This document shows, in pieces, positions 7,964 to 17,083 of a stretch of DNA of 64,000 bases. The position numbers and the translations under genes were made by a program. Below the pieces are notes generated by a model. That model searched no databases. It had not been told where the DNA came from and saw nothing but the letters and a program-made list of their open reading frames with translations. Source of the stretch: Phocicoccus schoeneichii (GTDB lineage Bacteria > Bacillota > Bacilli > Staphylococcales > Salinicoccaceae). The DNA lies in assembly GCF_014635565.1 (NCBI RefSeq), contig NZ_BMDB01000001.1:682001-746000 (forward strand), given 5' to 3'. Within the stretch, counting starts at the first letter, position 1, and the number at the start of each line of letters is the position of its first letter.

Positions 7964-9166
7964 CTATTCTTCTTTTTCCTCTCTTAACTTTTCTTTAATT
8001 TTATCTTTTACTGTATTGATGTGCGCTTTGAACGCTGAAACATCCGTGTAAGAGTGTGATCCGTAGCGCACCTTGCTATAGATTTCGAGTTCTTCAGCGC
8101 TAAAGATGTCAGTAAAGCCTTCTCGCTCAATCCATTCTTCAATCGTTTCATCAGAAAAACGACCGACCCCCATCTTTTTCGTCCATCGCTCAAAGTCAAA
8201 GTACACCTCTCGAATTGGATCATCTGGTTTTACTAATCTAATACGTTGTCTCAGTTTATCTGTAATTGCAGGAACAACCTTTACCTCAGGCTTATCTTTA
8301 TCGTATACTTCTTCATTTTTACTTCTCATCACTAAAATAATAACAGTTATAATAACCGCAACTACGATAAAACCAATCACGATCATATCCAGTGGTAGAT
8401 TCTCCATAAGACTCTTTTGCTCTTTCATATTAATTAAATCAAGTACAGTCTCATCAAGTCCTTCCTCTGTGCGCTCTTCTTCAGAAATCTCAGGAGTTAC
8501 AAAATCTAAGTTTTCCATCCACAAGAAGAGTGGTTTCATCAAGAAAAAAATACCGTTCAAGACACCAATGAGTGCAAGTTTCAATAGTCCAGTGATTCCT
8601 TTAACTAGAACGGCTACGACACCACCGCCAATAATTAGAATTAAACCTACCGGGATAATCGTCTTCAGATAATCCGAAAACTTAACGGTGCTATCTGTCA
8701 TTTGCTCCACAATTTTTAACATAAAATAAAGAATCAGTTGAGCAATAAACATCCAAGCGTAAAAATAATAGTTATCTGCACTCAATATTCCCGTTCGAAT
8801 AAATTGAGATAAAATCACGACAATCAGTGATATACCAATTGCTTCTTGTTGTCTATCTGTCGTACGATCCATATAGAGTCTGTCAAAACGAAAAACTGAT
8901 AATACACTATACAAAATAGCGACAAGTAGATGGTTACCAACAATCAAAAACAATACAAAAAATACTGGTATTAGAAAATAAAGAATGTACGATCTCGCTT
9001 TACCTGTAATCACTGCGCCAATAAAAAATACGAACACAAGAACAATACTATTCAAAAATAAATGAGGTGCTTCGTTAAAGACAGCGTTCATTTGTGCAAG
9101 AATGATAATCACTGTCATCATTTCAATCACATATTTTGGAAAAAGTTCTTTAAATAAACGGATCAT
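7964..9166 (-). CDS. Membrane protein with C-terminal DUF4129-like domain
   Basis: A 400-residue protein and the last gene of a moxR-DUF58 operon (4-bp overlap with the DUF58 gene). The N-terminal half has about six to seven hydrophobic segments (residues 10-215). A further transmembrane segment (about 260-283, DMIVIGFIVVAVIITVIILV) leads to a cytoplasmic DUF4129-like tail with RLVKPDDPIREVYFDFERW. Related operons in Bacillus end in a longer protein carrying a transglutaminase-like core between the membrane part and DUF4129. That core is absent here. The function is unknown; these operons are thought to act on the cell envelope or on protein maturation. Confidence 0.85.
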   Translation of the reverse strand: MIRLFKELFPKYVIEMMTVIIILAQMNAVFNEAPHLFLNSIVLVFVFFIGAVITGKARSYILYFLIPVFFVLFLIVGNHLLVAILYSVLSVFRFDRLYMDRTTDRQQEAIGISLIVVILSQFIRTGILSADNYYFYAWMFIAQLILYFMLKIVEQMTDSTVKFSDYLKTIIPVGLILIIGGGVVAVLVKGITGLLKLALIGVLNGIFFLMKPLFLWMENLDFVTPEISEEERTEEGLDETVLDLINMKEQKSLMENLPLDMIVIGFIVVAVIITVIILVMRSKNEEVYDKDKPEVKVVPAITDKLRQRIRLVKPDDPIREVYFDFERWTKKMGVGRFSDETIEEWIEREGFTDIFSAEELEIYSKVRYGSHSYTDVSAFKAHINTVKDKIKEKLREEKEE

Positions 9167-10356
9167 CTTGCACCTCCTGAAGGTCCAAATAGAACGAGAG
9201 ACTCTTTATCTAACTGATAGATATTAATATGTTTCTTCTTGAGCTCTAACAGTGCTTCTTCTATCGTCTCATCAGTCGGTCCCGTAAAAATTACGTGGCT
9301 CGGCACATGATTTAAATTTGGCACTCGTCGTATAAGATGTTCAAACGGTACAGTAAAATCAATAGATTTCAATCGTGCTAAAAATTCTAACGTACGCTTA
9401 TAATGAGTCGCGCCACTCCCGAGAGGCACGTGTAAATAATCATTGATATGAATATGTCTTACATTAGAAATTAGTTGATATGGGATATTATCATGCGTCA
9501 ATTGGTACGAAATATAAGCGACCTTTTCATAAATCTCTTCGATATACTCAACAGCAACATACGATTTATCCGATCGTAAATTCACCAAAATCAAGACTTC
9601 TAAATCTGTCACTTGTTCATATACATTTGTTCTGAGCGTACTAGTGCGCGCCGTCTGTTTCCAATGAATATCTCTCAATTGATCAGTCGGCATGTATTCT
9701 CTCGATCCAACTTTTAACATTTTATCTTGGAACAATGCGTTTTGTTTGCGATAATTACCATCGATATTTCGTAGTCTAAACGGCTTAAATTTCGAAACTT
9801 TAATCTCTGGATAGACAATAACCTCCGTTGTATTACTCGATTTTTGTTCGAGTACAATGTTATTAAATCCAAACAGGTTAGGATAAGATAAAGTGCTCCC
9901 AAACACTTTTGAAACGCCTCGTTCAATTGCTGTGTATTTCGCTGAAATATAAATACTCTTCTTAGGCATAACACTAAAAGAAAGACGTTTATGCGTTCTC
10001 GATACAGAGCGCTTCTTTTTATCTCCCTCAAAAATAATGTAATCACCTGCATTAATATCTAAACTCGCACCAACAATTGGGAAGAGACCATGTTGCGTGA
10101 TTTTGAAAGTCATGATTCCTTCTTCGCCCTTATATTTACGGTCCGACTTCTCTACAAATTCAACTTCTAGTTTCTTGTGAGATAGCGCCGCATATAAATC
10201 AGAAAGAAGCAAAATTGCACCAATGATTCCTAAAATATAGAAAAATATACGTGAATAATCTGCTGGATAAAAAGCCGCCCACACTAAATAAGTGAGAAAT
10301 ACACCGTAAAGCATTGTATTTAACCACGATGGTAAATAATGTGCTTTGAACTTCAT
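9163..10356 (-). CDS. DUF58 domain protein with N-terminal membrane anchor
   Basis: A 397-residue protein. Two hydrophobic segments near residues 12-30 and 33-52 anchor it. The DUF58 signature lies around residues 215-245: SREYMPTDQLRDIHWKQTAR, followed by a von Willebrand A-like strand (LEVLILVNLRSD). MoxR ATPases and DUF58 proteins act as pairs, with the ATPase thought to remodel or load a metal-binding vWA-like partner. It overlaps its neighbours by 4 bp on each side (ATGA type), so the three genes are tightly coupled. The substrate is unknown. Confidence 0.92.
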   Translation of the reverse strand: MKFKAHYLPSWLNTMLYGVFLTYLVWAAFYPADYSRIFFYILGIIGAILLLSDLYAALSHKKLEVEFVEKSDRKYKGEEGIMTFKITQHGLFPIVGASLDINAGDYIIFEGDKKKRSVSRTHKRLSFSVMPKKSIYISAKYTAIERGVSKVFGSTLSYPNLFGFNNIVLEQKSSNTTEVIVYPEIKVSKFKPFRLRNIDGNYRKQNALFQDKMLKVGSREYMPTDQLRDIHWKQTARTSTLRTNVYEQVTDLEVLILVNLRSDKSYVAVEYIEEIYEKVAYISYQLTHDNIPYQLISNVRHIHINDYLHVPLGSGATHYKRTLEFLARLKSIDFTVPFEHLIRRVPNLNHVPSHVIFTGPTDETIEEALLELKKKHINIYQLDKESLVLFGPSGGAR

Positions 10357-11303
10357 CGTTCGACTCCAGTTTCGACTGGTACTTCTACACCTCTCACGAT
10401 TGTCTCAGCAACGCTCTTAGGCGAATCTACTGTCATACCTTCAATCGACAGCATGATCCTATGACTAATTACCGGTAAAATAATTTCTTTTACGTCTTGA
10501 GGTGTGACATAATTTCGTCCGTTTATAAACGCTACTGAACGTGCTGTATTCATAATGTGTAAAGTACCACGAGGACTCACCCCAAGATCTACATAAGGAT
10601 GATTTCTCGTCTCTTCAACAATGTCTAAAATATAATTTTTAACCGTTTCATTAACCTCTACCTGATATACTTCATTTTGAAGTGAGATGATTTCTTCAAG
10701 TGTGAAGACTGGTGTAATTTCATCTAACTTCGATTGCACCATGTGTTGATCCATCATTAGAAGTTCACTCTCACGACTCGGATACTCTAAATCAATCTTC
10801 ATTAAAAATCTATCGAGCTGTGCTTCAGGTAAATCAAAAGTCCCTTGTGACGATTCAATCGGGTTCTGTGTCGCGAGTACAATAAATGGACGTTTCAATT
10901 CAATACGTTCACCATCAATCGTTACTTGTCTCTCTTCCATGACCTCAAGTAATGCGGATTGTGTTCTTGGTGTTGCACGGTTGATTTCATCTGCAAGTAG
11001 TACATTCGTATCCACTGGACCTAACTTTAACTCAAACACTTCGTCTTTCATGTTGTACATATTCATACCAGTAATATCCGTTGGTAAGACGTCTGGAGTA
11101 AACTGTATTCGTTTAAAATCTCCACCAATCGCTCGCGCAATCGCTTTTGAGAGCACTGTCTTCCCAGTACCTGGCACACTTTCAAAGAGGATATGTCCTT
11201 CTCTTAAGAGAGAGATAAAAATGAGGTCTATTGTTTTTCTGTCAGAAATAAACACCTTGCTAATTTCATTATGAAACTCGTCTAACTTATCCGTAATATT
11301 CAT
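10353..11303 (-). CDS. MoxR-family AAA+ ATPase
   Basis: A 316-residue AAA+ ATPase. Walker A is VPGTGKT (residues 43-49), Walker B is LLADEIN, and sensor 1 lies in VLATQNPIE. The MoxR-specific segment RTQSALLEVMEERQVTIDG and the C-terminal lid with SPRGTLHIM are also present. MoxR proteins act as chaperone-like partners for vWA/DUF58 proteins, which fits the next gene. It is the first gene of a three-gene operon with a clear promoter at 11332-11360 and a GAAAGGGG ribosome site. Confidence 0.94.
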   Translation of the reverse strand: MNITDKLDEFHNEISKVFISDRKTIDLIFISLLREGHILFESVPGTGKTVLSKAIARAIGGDFKRIQFTPDVLPTDITGMNMYNMKDEVFELKLGPVDTNVLLADEINRATPRTQSALLEVMEERQVTIDGERIELKRPFIVLATQNPIESSQGTFDLPEAQLDRFLMKIDLEYPSRESELLMMDQHMVQSKLDEITPVFTLEEIISLQNEVYQVEVNETVKNYILDIVEETRNHPYVDLGVSPRGTLHIMNTARSVAFINGRNYVTPQDVKEIILPVISHRIMLSIEGMTVDSPKSVAETIVRGVEVPVETGVER

Positions 11304-11331
11304 TATGTATCCCCTTTCAACACTTAATAAA

Positions 11332-11360
11332 ATTATAGCAATAATAAAAATATGTCACAA
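11332..11360 (-). promoter_or_regulatory. Promoter of the moxR operon
   Basis: On the minus strand, TTGTGA (11360-11355), a 17-nt spacer and a perfect TATAAT (11337-11332) lie about 30 nt upstream of the moxR start. Confidence 0.75.
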
Positions 11361-11362
11361 TG

Positions 11363-11399
11363 AAAATAAAAAAGCCTTCTAACCGAATGAGGCTAGAAG
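11363..11399 (-). terminator. Intrinsic terminator of the pfpI-family gene
   Basis: On the minus strand, CTTCTAGCC / GGTTAGAAG (one G-U pair) with a 6-nt loop is followed by a T-rich tract. Confidence 0.8.
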
Positions 11400-11414
11400 A
11401 CCTATAAACAACAA

Positions 11415-11927
11415 TTATTTTAATTGCTTTTTAATTTCTCTATTAAAGTCATCAAGGTCATCTGGTGTTCTTGATGAAACTAAGTTTTTATCGACAACTA
11501 CAGATTCATCTTTGAATTCTGCACCTGCGTTAATAACGTCATTTTTAACGTTTTTAACTGCAGTCATCGTACGTCCTTTTAATTTACCTGTATCTACAAG
11601 TAATTGTGGTCCGTGGCAAATTGAGAATACTGGTTTATCATTTTCTAAGAAATGAGTTGCAAATTTTGCTGGTAGATCATCTTTGTCTCCACGTAATCCG
11701 TCTGGAGAAAAGCCACCAGGAACTAATATTCCGACGTAATCTTCTGGATTCGCGTCACTCACCTTAACATCAGATTCGAATTCTCCACCATTTTTACCTT
11801 TTACAGTCCCACCATTTGGAGAAACAATCACTGTTTCATAACCCGCAGCTTCAATTGCTTCTTTCGGGCTTGTATATTCGATATCTTCTACCATATCTGT
11901 CATTAATACTGCTACTTTTTTATTCAA
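11415..11927 (-). CDS. DJ-1/PfpI family protein (deglycase or glyoxalase-like)
   Basis: A 170-residue cytoplasmic protein of the PfpI family, whose members remove or repair methylglyoxal-type damage or act as stress proteases. The catalytic cysteine lies in the nucleophile elbow VFSICHGPQLLVD (about residue 105). The upstream acidic residue of the family is in GGEFESDVKV or NPEDY, and ILVPGG is also present. The start is a TTG behind TTTAGGAGG at 8 nt. It is monocistronic, with its own terminator downstream. The physiological substrate cannot be told from the sequence. Confidence 0.9.
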   Translation of the reverse strand: MNKKVAVLMTDMVEDIEYTSPKEAIEAAGYETVIVSPNGGTVKGKNGGEFESDVKVSDANPEDYVGILVPGGFSPDGLRGDKDDLPAKFATHFLENDKPVFSICHGPQLLVDTGKLKGRTMTAVKNVKNDVINAGAEFKDESVVVDKNLVSSRTPDDLDDFNREIKKQLK

Positions 11928-11986
11928 TGTGAATGCCTCCTAAAAGTATATAGTTATATATTGCCACCTTTTAGAAATATTAAACA

Positions 11987-13765
11987 TTAAAACCACAATA
12001 AATAAATCAGACTTACGCTTATACTCATTACAATAACTGAAAGTGGTGCTCCGACCTTAATATAATCACTGAATTTATATCCTCCAGGCCCATAAACGAT
12101 TAGGTTTGTCTGATAACCAATTGGTGTCATAAAGCTGGATGATGCAGCAATTGTTACAGTAATAATAAATCCTAGGTAATTTGCATTCATGAGCTCGGCC
12201 ATTTCAAGGGCAATTGGGAACATGAGGACGGCTGCTGCGGAGTTTGTAATAAGTTCTGTAAAGATATTCGTTATAATATAAATAACAAACAATAATCCGA
12301 GTATCCCCAATGGCTTAACGATGTCTACGAGATGTATCGCTAAAAAGTCTGCCAGTCCAGAGTTTGTTATCGCCTTACCTACACCAAACGCACTGGCAAT
12401 TAAGAGTATCACGTCAAACTGTATTGCACCCGTAACATCATGGATAGAAATTAACTTAAATACGAATAAAATAATAACGAGTAGTAACATCGCTTTAAAC
12501 ATAGAAAGTACACCGAATGTCACAAGACCAATCATTATCCCCATAAGTCCAATAACAAACCAACCTTGCTTCTGGTTCTGCAAAAATTCTTCTGGAGTTT
12601 TCACTGCTGTAACAACGTAGAAGTCATCAGTGAACTTGTTTTTATCGATAAAATCATTATGAGCAAGAAGCAGTAACGTATCCCCTGCTTTTAAGACAAT
12701 CTCTCCCACTTTTGAGTTAATTCGCTTGTTATTTCTGTGAATCGCAATTACTCCTGCGTTGAATCGCGATTTAAAGTTTGATGTTTTTAACGTTCTATTT
12801 AAAAGAGATGAGTTATGTGAAACGACCGCTTCAACGAGCACTGTGTTTTTGTTTTGCAGATCATCTAGCGTTAATTCACTACCCGTACGAATCGATAGTC
12901 CTTTCACTTGTTTAACAATTCCAATTGTATCAAGCGTCGCTGAGAACACAATTCTGTCACCTGCACGTAATCGTGTGAATGCTGTGACTTCTGGTAGTCG
13001 TTTTTCATCTCTAAATATATCGACTATGTATATCCCTTTTAATGTATCATTTGTAACATCAATTACAGACTGATTTACTTGTTCAAAGTCAGTTAAAATA
13101 TAAGCTTCAGCTAAAAACTCTTTTGTCTCTGAATCGATTTGTTCCATGGCACCTAATGTATCAGGTAACAGTTTATACCCAATCGTTGCAAGATAAATTA
13201 AACCGACAGAAAGAATCGCAACACCAACTACAGAGAATTCGAAGAATTTAAATCCTTCTAACCCTTCCCCAAGTAATAGTCCGTGTACAATTAAGTTCGT
13301 ACTTGTACCAATTAAAGTCAGTGTTCCACCCATGATTGTGACATATGAAAGTGGAATTAAGAGCTTTGAAGGACTAAATCCATTCTTGATCGCCCAGTTC
13401 TTGATAATAGGCGTTAAAGTAACCACTATCGGAGTGTTGTTTAGAAACCCAGATGCGATTCCTACCGGCGCAGTAAATTTAATCATCGCTGTGCGTGCAC
13501 TTTTATTTTTACCGAGCATTTTATATATTAAGTTCTCGATTACACCATGTTTTTGTATTGCACTTGCAACGATAAAGAGAACGACGATGGTCATTACCCC
13601 TTCATTAGAGAATCCAGCTAATGCATCATTGGTAGAAATGATGCCAGTCATCAGAAATATAACTAAGAATAAAAACACAACAAAGTCTGCTCTAATGACT
13701 TCAAATAAAAGTAAAGTCAGCATAGCAAGTATTAATATAGAAACAAAAATCATTTCAACGGTCAT
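11987..13765 (-). CDS. SLC13/DASS-family permease with central TrkA-C domains
   Basis: A 592-residue membrane protein. Ion-transporter repeats at each end (residues 1-200 and 390-590) flank two soluble RCK_C (TrkA-C) domains with LRAGDRIVFSATLD and LKAGDTLLLLAH. This layout matches SLC13-like anion or sodium symporters. Each repeat carries an asparagine-rich hairpin (FLNNTPIVVTLTPI and ITNSAAAVLMFPIA) with following S/T-rich segments (LIGTSTNLIVHG and PIGYQTNLIVYG), the family's sodium- and substrate-binding signature. The ATG at 13765 follows GAGGTG at 6 nt; upstream in-frame starts lack a ribosome site. The substrate is not predictable: sulfate, dicarboxylate or a related anion. Confidence 0.88.
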   Translation of the reverse strand: MTVEMIFVSILILAMLTLLLFEVIRADFVVFLFLVIFLMTGIISTNDALAGFSNEGVMTIVVLFIVASAIQKHGVIENLIYKMLGKNKSARTAMIKFTAPVGIASGFLNNTPIVVTLTPIIKNWAIKNGFSPSKLLIPLSYVTIMGGTLTLIGTSTNLIVHGLLLGEGLEGFKFFEFSVVGVAILSVGLIYLATIGYKLLPDTLGAMEQIDSETKEFLAEAYILTDFEQVNQSVIDVTNDTLKGIYIVDIFRDEKRLPEVTAFTRLRAGDRIVFSATLDTIGIVKQVKGLSIRTGSELTLDDLQNKNTVLVEAVVSHNSSLLNRTLKTSNFKSRFNAGVIAIHRNNKRINSKVGEIVLKAGDTLLLLAHNDFIDKNKFTDDFYVVTAVKTPEEFLQNQKQGWFVIGLMGIMIGLVTFGVLSMFKAMLLLVIILFVFKLISIHDVTGAIQFDVILLIASAFGVGKAITNSGLADFLAIHLVDIVKPLGILGLLFVIYIITNIFTELITNSAAAVLMFPIALEMAELMNANYLGFIITVTIAASSSFMTPIGYQTNLIVYGPGGYKFSDYIKVGAPLSVIVMSISVSLIYLLWF

Positions 13766-13812
13766 TGTCATCACCTCAAGGGTATTATTAAATCTATAAT
13801 GCATGTTTTAGG

Positions 13813-13855
13813 CAAAAAAAGAAACCACTAAATCACATTTTGTGACTTAGTGGTT
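13813..13855 (-). terminator. Intrinsic terminator of the RND transporter gene
   Basis: A 15-bp stem with one mismatch (AACCACTAAGTCACA / TGTGATTTAGTGGTT on the minus strand) has a 3-nt loop and a downstream T-run. Confidence 0.88.
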
Positions 13856-13861
13856 AAATTT

Positions 13862-16800
13862 TTATTCTTCTGATTTTACAAATTTATGTTTTAAGTTCAT
13901 TAACATCTCATAAACAACAGGTACTACAATTAGTGTGAGTAGCGTCGAAGACAATAGACCACCAATAACTGTTACACCTAAAGCTTTAGAGATTAACACA
14001 GAACTATCTCCACCGAATACTAGAGGTACAAGTGCACCAATTGTTGCGAGTGCCGTCATCAGAATTGGACGCACACGTGTTGTGGCTGCTTCAAGGAGTG
14101 CTTCTCTAGTAGGTAAACCTGACTCTTCCATTCGGATGACTCGGTCAATTAATACAATCGCGTTCGTTACAACGATACCGATCAACATTAAGAGTCCAAT
14201 CATCGATGGTACAGAGAGTGTTTCACCAGAAATTAGGAGTGCTAAAATGACACCTGTAATTGTAAATGGTAACGAGAAGAGAATTGAGAACGGTGCAATA
14301 CCACCATGGAATGTAAGTACTAAGATTAAGTACACAATCGCAATAGCTGCGAGCATTGCCATTCCTAACTGTTTAAAGCTGTCTTCAATATCCTCAGTCG
14401 TTCCTCCGACTTTAATTGAAACATTATTTGGTGTTTCAATTTTGTCAATCTCTGCTTGAACCTCTTCTGTTGTCGTACCGATATCTTTTGCGTTGATTTT
14501 CGCATCTACAGTTGTAGAGATATCTCCATTCTTACGTGTAATCGTGTCGGATGATGTCCCTTTTTCAATTGTCACAAACTCAGAGAGTTTTACTTCTTTA
14601 CCAAGTGGTGTCGTGAATTTCGTATCTTCAAGTTCTTTTTCAGTCCATGACTCTTTCTTATCATGCACTAAGATAACATCTGTTTCCACACCATCTAATG
14701 CGACAGTAGCAACTGTTTCTTTCGGATCATATTGGTTTAACTCTTGTGCGACTTGTCCTGCAGAAAGTCCAAGTTTGGCAGCTTTTTTATGATCCACTAC
14801 AAGTTGGTACTCTTCATAAGAGTCACTAATTGATGAAGACACGTTTGTCAGTGTGTCTTGATTATTTAAAACATCTTCAACTTCTTTTACAGTGTCTCTC
14901 ATAGCTTCAATAGAAGGTCCTGTTACAGTTATAGAAACTGAGTTTGAAGATCCTCCTGTTGCGACGTCTAAGTTCTTCCATGTACCCTCATGTTTCAACT
15001 CATCAATCTTATCTAATACTCTCTCAGCTTCAGTATCCCAGTTTTCAGTGTCTTTATCATACTCAACAAACATCGCCGTATCAGTCGTAGAACCGGGACT
15101 CATTGGGTTTTCCCCACCTACTGAGTATTGGATATTTAATACATCTTTATTCTCATTTAAAATATCTTCTACTTTTTCAGCTTTTTTCACTACTTCACTT
15201 TCCGTTTCACCAGGGCTTGGTTTATACGTCAGTGCTAGGAATTTATCATCACCTGTTGATATGAATGATGTCCCTACGAGTGGTGTAAGCATAAGTGACC
15301 CAATAAAGATTGCTATTGCTACAATACTCACTATCCATTTATGAGATAAAGACCATTCAAGCACACTATGGTACACGCGCTGAATGACCCCTTGTTTTCC
15401 TTCTTTACTCTTAGAGTTCTTTACACCTTTTCTAAAGAATACATGTGCGAGCATAGGCACAATAGTAATCGCAATAATGAGCGATGCAACGAGTGCAAAT
15501 ACTACTGTATATGCAAACGGTCTAAAGATTTCTCCGACTTCACCTGTTACCATCGCAAGTGGGAAGAATACTGCAATCGTAACAACAGTTGAAGACATGA
15601 TTGGAATAAACATCTCTTTTGTTGCATCCGCGATTAAAGCACGGCCTTTTAATGGCTCGTCATCTAACTTCATTCTTCTATAGACGTTTTCTATTACAAC
15701 GATGGAGTCGTCAATAACACGTCCAATCGCTACTGTCATTGCACCGAGTGTCATAATGTTAATTGTAATATCAAACTGTTTCAGCACTAAGAATGCCATA
15801 AGAATAGACATTGGAATTGAAACAACCGCAATTAATGTGGAACGGATATTTCTTAAGAATAAAAGAATCATGATGATTGCGAATAACGCACCAATTAAAG
15901 CTTTCTCAACCATTGTTTTAATTGAATCAACGATGGGTTTCGCTTGGTCCATCATAAGAACCGCTTCAGTGTTGCTGTTCTCTTTTACATAATCATCTAT
16001 AACTTCTTTAACACCATCTACAACAGATACCGTGTTTGAAGTTGTTGTTTTTACAATTTGAATTGAAAGAGAATCTTTTCCGTTAGTCTTAGAAATAGAC
16101 TCACGCTCTTGTGTATTTTCAATCGAAGCGATATCTCCTAATTTCACTGTTGGAATATCAGCTTCTTTCATCTTCTCTTCCATCTCTTTTTGCATCTTTT
16201 CAAGTTGCTCAGGAGACATTTGTGCTTTTTCAGCATCTGAAAGTTCAGGCGCATCAGCACCCTCTTTTTGTCCAGCAGGAACTTCTAAATCTTTTAATGC
16301 TTCAATAGAAGTGAACTGTCCATCAACTACAATTGACTTTAAGTCATTTTCAAATGTGTATAGCCCAAGTGGGAAATCACTTGCTGAAGCTTTGATGTAT
16401 TGAAGTACATCTTGTTCAGTTAGGCCATTTTCTTCGAGTGCTTTTTCATCGAAATTAAGCGTAATTTCTGTCAACATTTGACCAGCAAAAGTTGCACTTG
16501 AAACGCCATCCACACCTTCAATTTTAGGCAGTAAGTTCTCTTCGATATCTTTTGTTAGCTTTTCTAGGTCGTTGTCTTTATCAGTAAAGCTATAGCTGAT
16601 AATCGGGAACTCATACATTGAAATCTGGTTGATTGTCGTATCACTTGCCTCTTTAGGTAAGTCAAGTGACTCGATGGCATCCTTTATTTCCTCTTCAGCT
16701 TTGTCCATGTCTGTGCCGAAATCATATGTAATCGTAATAGCAGACGCATTTTGCATAGATTGCGATTGAACGTCCTCTACTCCTTCCATACTCGCCACAC

Positions 16801-17014
16801 GGTTTTCAATTGGATCTGTTACACTTTCAAGCACGTTCTCAGGAGTCGCACCAGGATAAGGCGTCGTCACTGTGAGAACAGGTGATGAAATGTTCGGTAA
16901 CATTTCCATGTTCATTTTCAATGCAGAATAAGCACCGGCAACCGCAACAATGATTGTCATTAATACAATTGCGAGTTTATTCTTTATTGAAAAATTGATT
17001 ATATTTTTTATCAT
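13862..17014 (-). CDS. RND-family exporter (AcrB/SwrC-like)
   Basis: A 1050-residue inner-membrane pump with the classic duplicated fold. A first helix near residue 12-30 is followed by a porter loop, six helices (about 345-540), a second large loop and six final helices (about 850-1035). RND motifs are seen in GAMTVAIGRVIDDSIVVIEN (helix 4 acidic residues DD) and in the second half. The first periplasmic-type loop has an inserted charged stretch (about 250-285, Glu/Lys/Met-rich). Gram-positive members such as Bacillus SwrC export lipopeptides or other amphiphiles, and no outer-membrane partner exists. It is a single-gene unit ending at a strong terminator. Confidence 0.93.
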   Translation of the reverse strand: MIKNIINFSIKNKLAIVLMTIIVAVAGAYSALKMNMEMLPNISSPVLTVTTPYPGATPENVLESVTDPIENRVASMEGVEDVQSQSMQNASAITITYDFGTDMDKAEEEIKDAIESLDLPKEASDTTINQISMYEFPIISYSFTDKDNDLEKLTKDIEENLLPKIEGVDGVSSATFAGQMLTEITLNFDEKALEENGLTEQDVLQYIKASASDFPLGLYTFENDLKSIVVDGQFTSIEALKDLEVPAGQKEGADAPELSDAEKAQMSPEQLEKMQKEMEEKMKEADIPTVKLGDIASIENTQERESISKTNGKDSLSIQIVKTTTSNTVSVVDGVKEVIDDYVKENSNTEAVLMMDQAKPIVDSIKTMVEKALIGALFAIIMILLFLRNIRSTLIAVVSIPMSILMAFLVLKQFDITINIMTLGAMTVAIGRVIDDSIVVIENVYRRMKLDDEPLKGRALIADATKEMFIPIMSSTVVTIAVFFPLAMVTGEVGEIFRPFAYTVVFALVASLIIAITIVPMLAHVFFRKGVKNSKSKEGKQGVIQRVYHSVLEWSLSHKWIVSIVAIAIFIGSLMLTPLVGTSFISTGDDKFLALTYKPSPGETESEVVKKAEKVEDILNENKDVLNIQYSVGGENPMSPGSTTDTAMFVEYDKDTENWDTEAERVLDKIDELKHEGTWKNLDVATGGSSNSVSITVTGPSIEAMRDTVKEVEDVLNNQDTLTNVSSSISDSYEEYQLVVDHKKAAKLGLSAGQVAQELNQYDPKETVATVALDGVETDVILVHDKKESWTEKELEDTKFTTPLGKEVKLSEFVTIEKGTSSDTITRKNGDISTTVDAKINAKDIGTTTEEVQAEIDKIETPNNVSIKVGGTTEDIEDSFKQLGMAMLAAIAIVYLILVLTFHGGIAPFSILFSLPFTITGVILALLISGETLSVPSMIGLLMLIGIVVTNAIVLIDRVIRMEESGLPTREALLEAATTRVRPILMTALATIGALVPLVFGGDSSVLISKALGVTVIGGLLSSTLLTLIVVPVVYEMLMNLKHKFVKSEE

Positions 17015-17052
17015 TTCCTACACTCCAATCCTAAAAAATTATAACATATTAC

Positions 17053-17083
17053 GCAAAATAAATACGCTATGAAGCTAGCGCAT
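17053..17083 (-). terminator. Probable terminator of the deacetylase gene
   Basis: The minus-strand stem ATGCGCTA / TAGCGTAT (one G-U pair) with a 6-nt loop is followed by a T-rich but interrupted tail. It overlaps the stop codon region. Confidence 0.5.

Noticed and set aside
8106-8672. Long plus-strand frame opposite the DUF4129-like gene
   Set aside because: It is a low-complexity antisense frame within a well-supported operon; no ribosome site or family resemblance.
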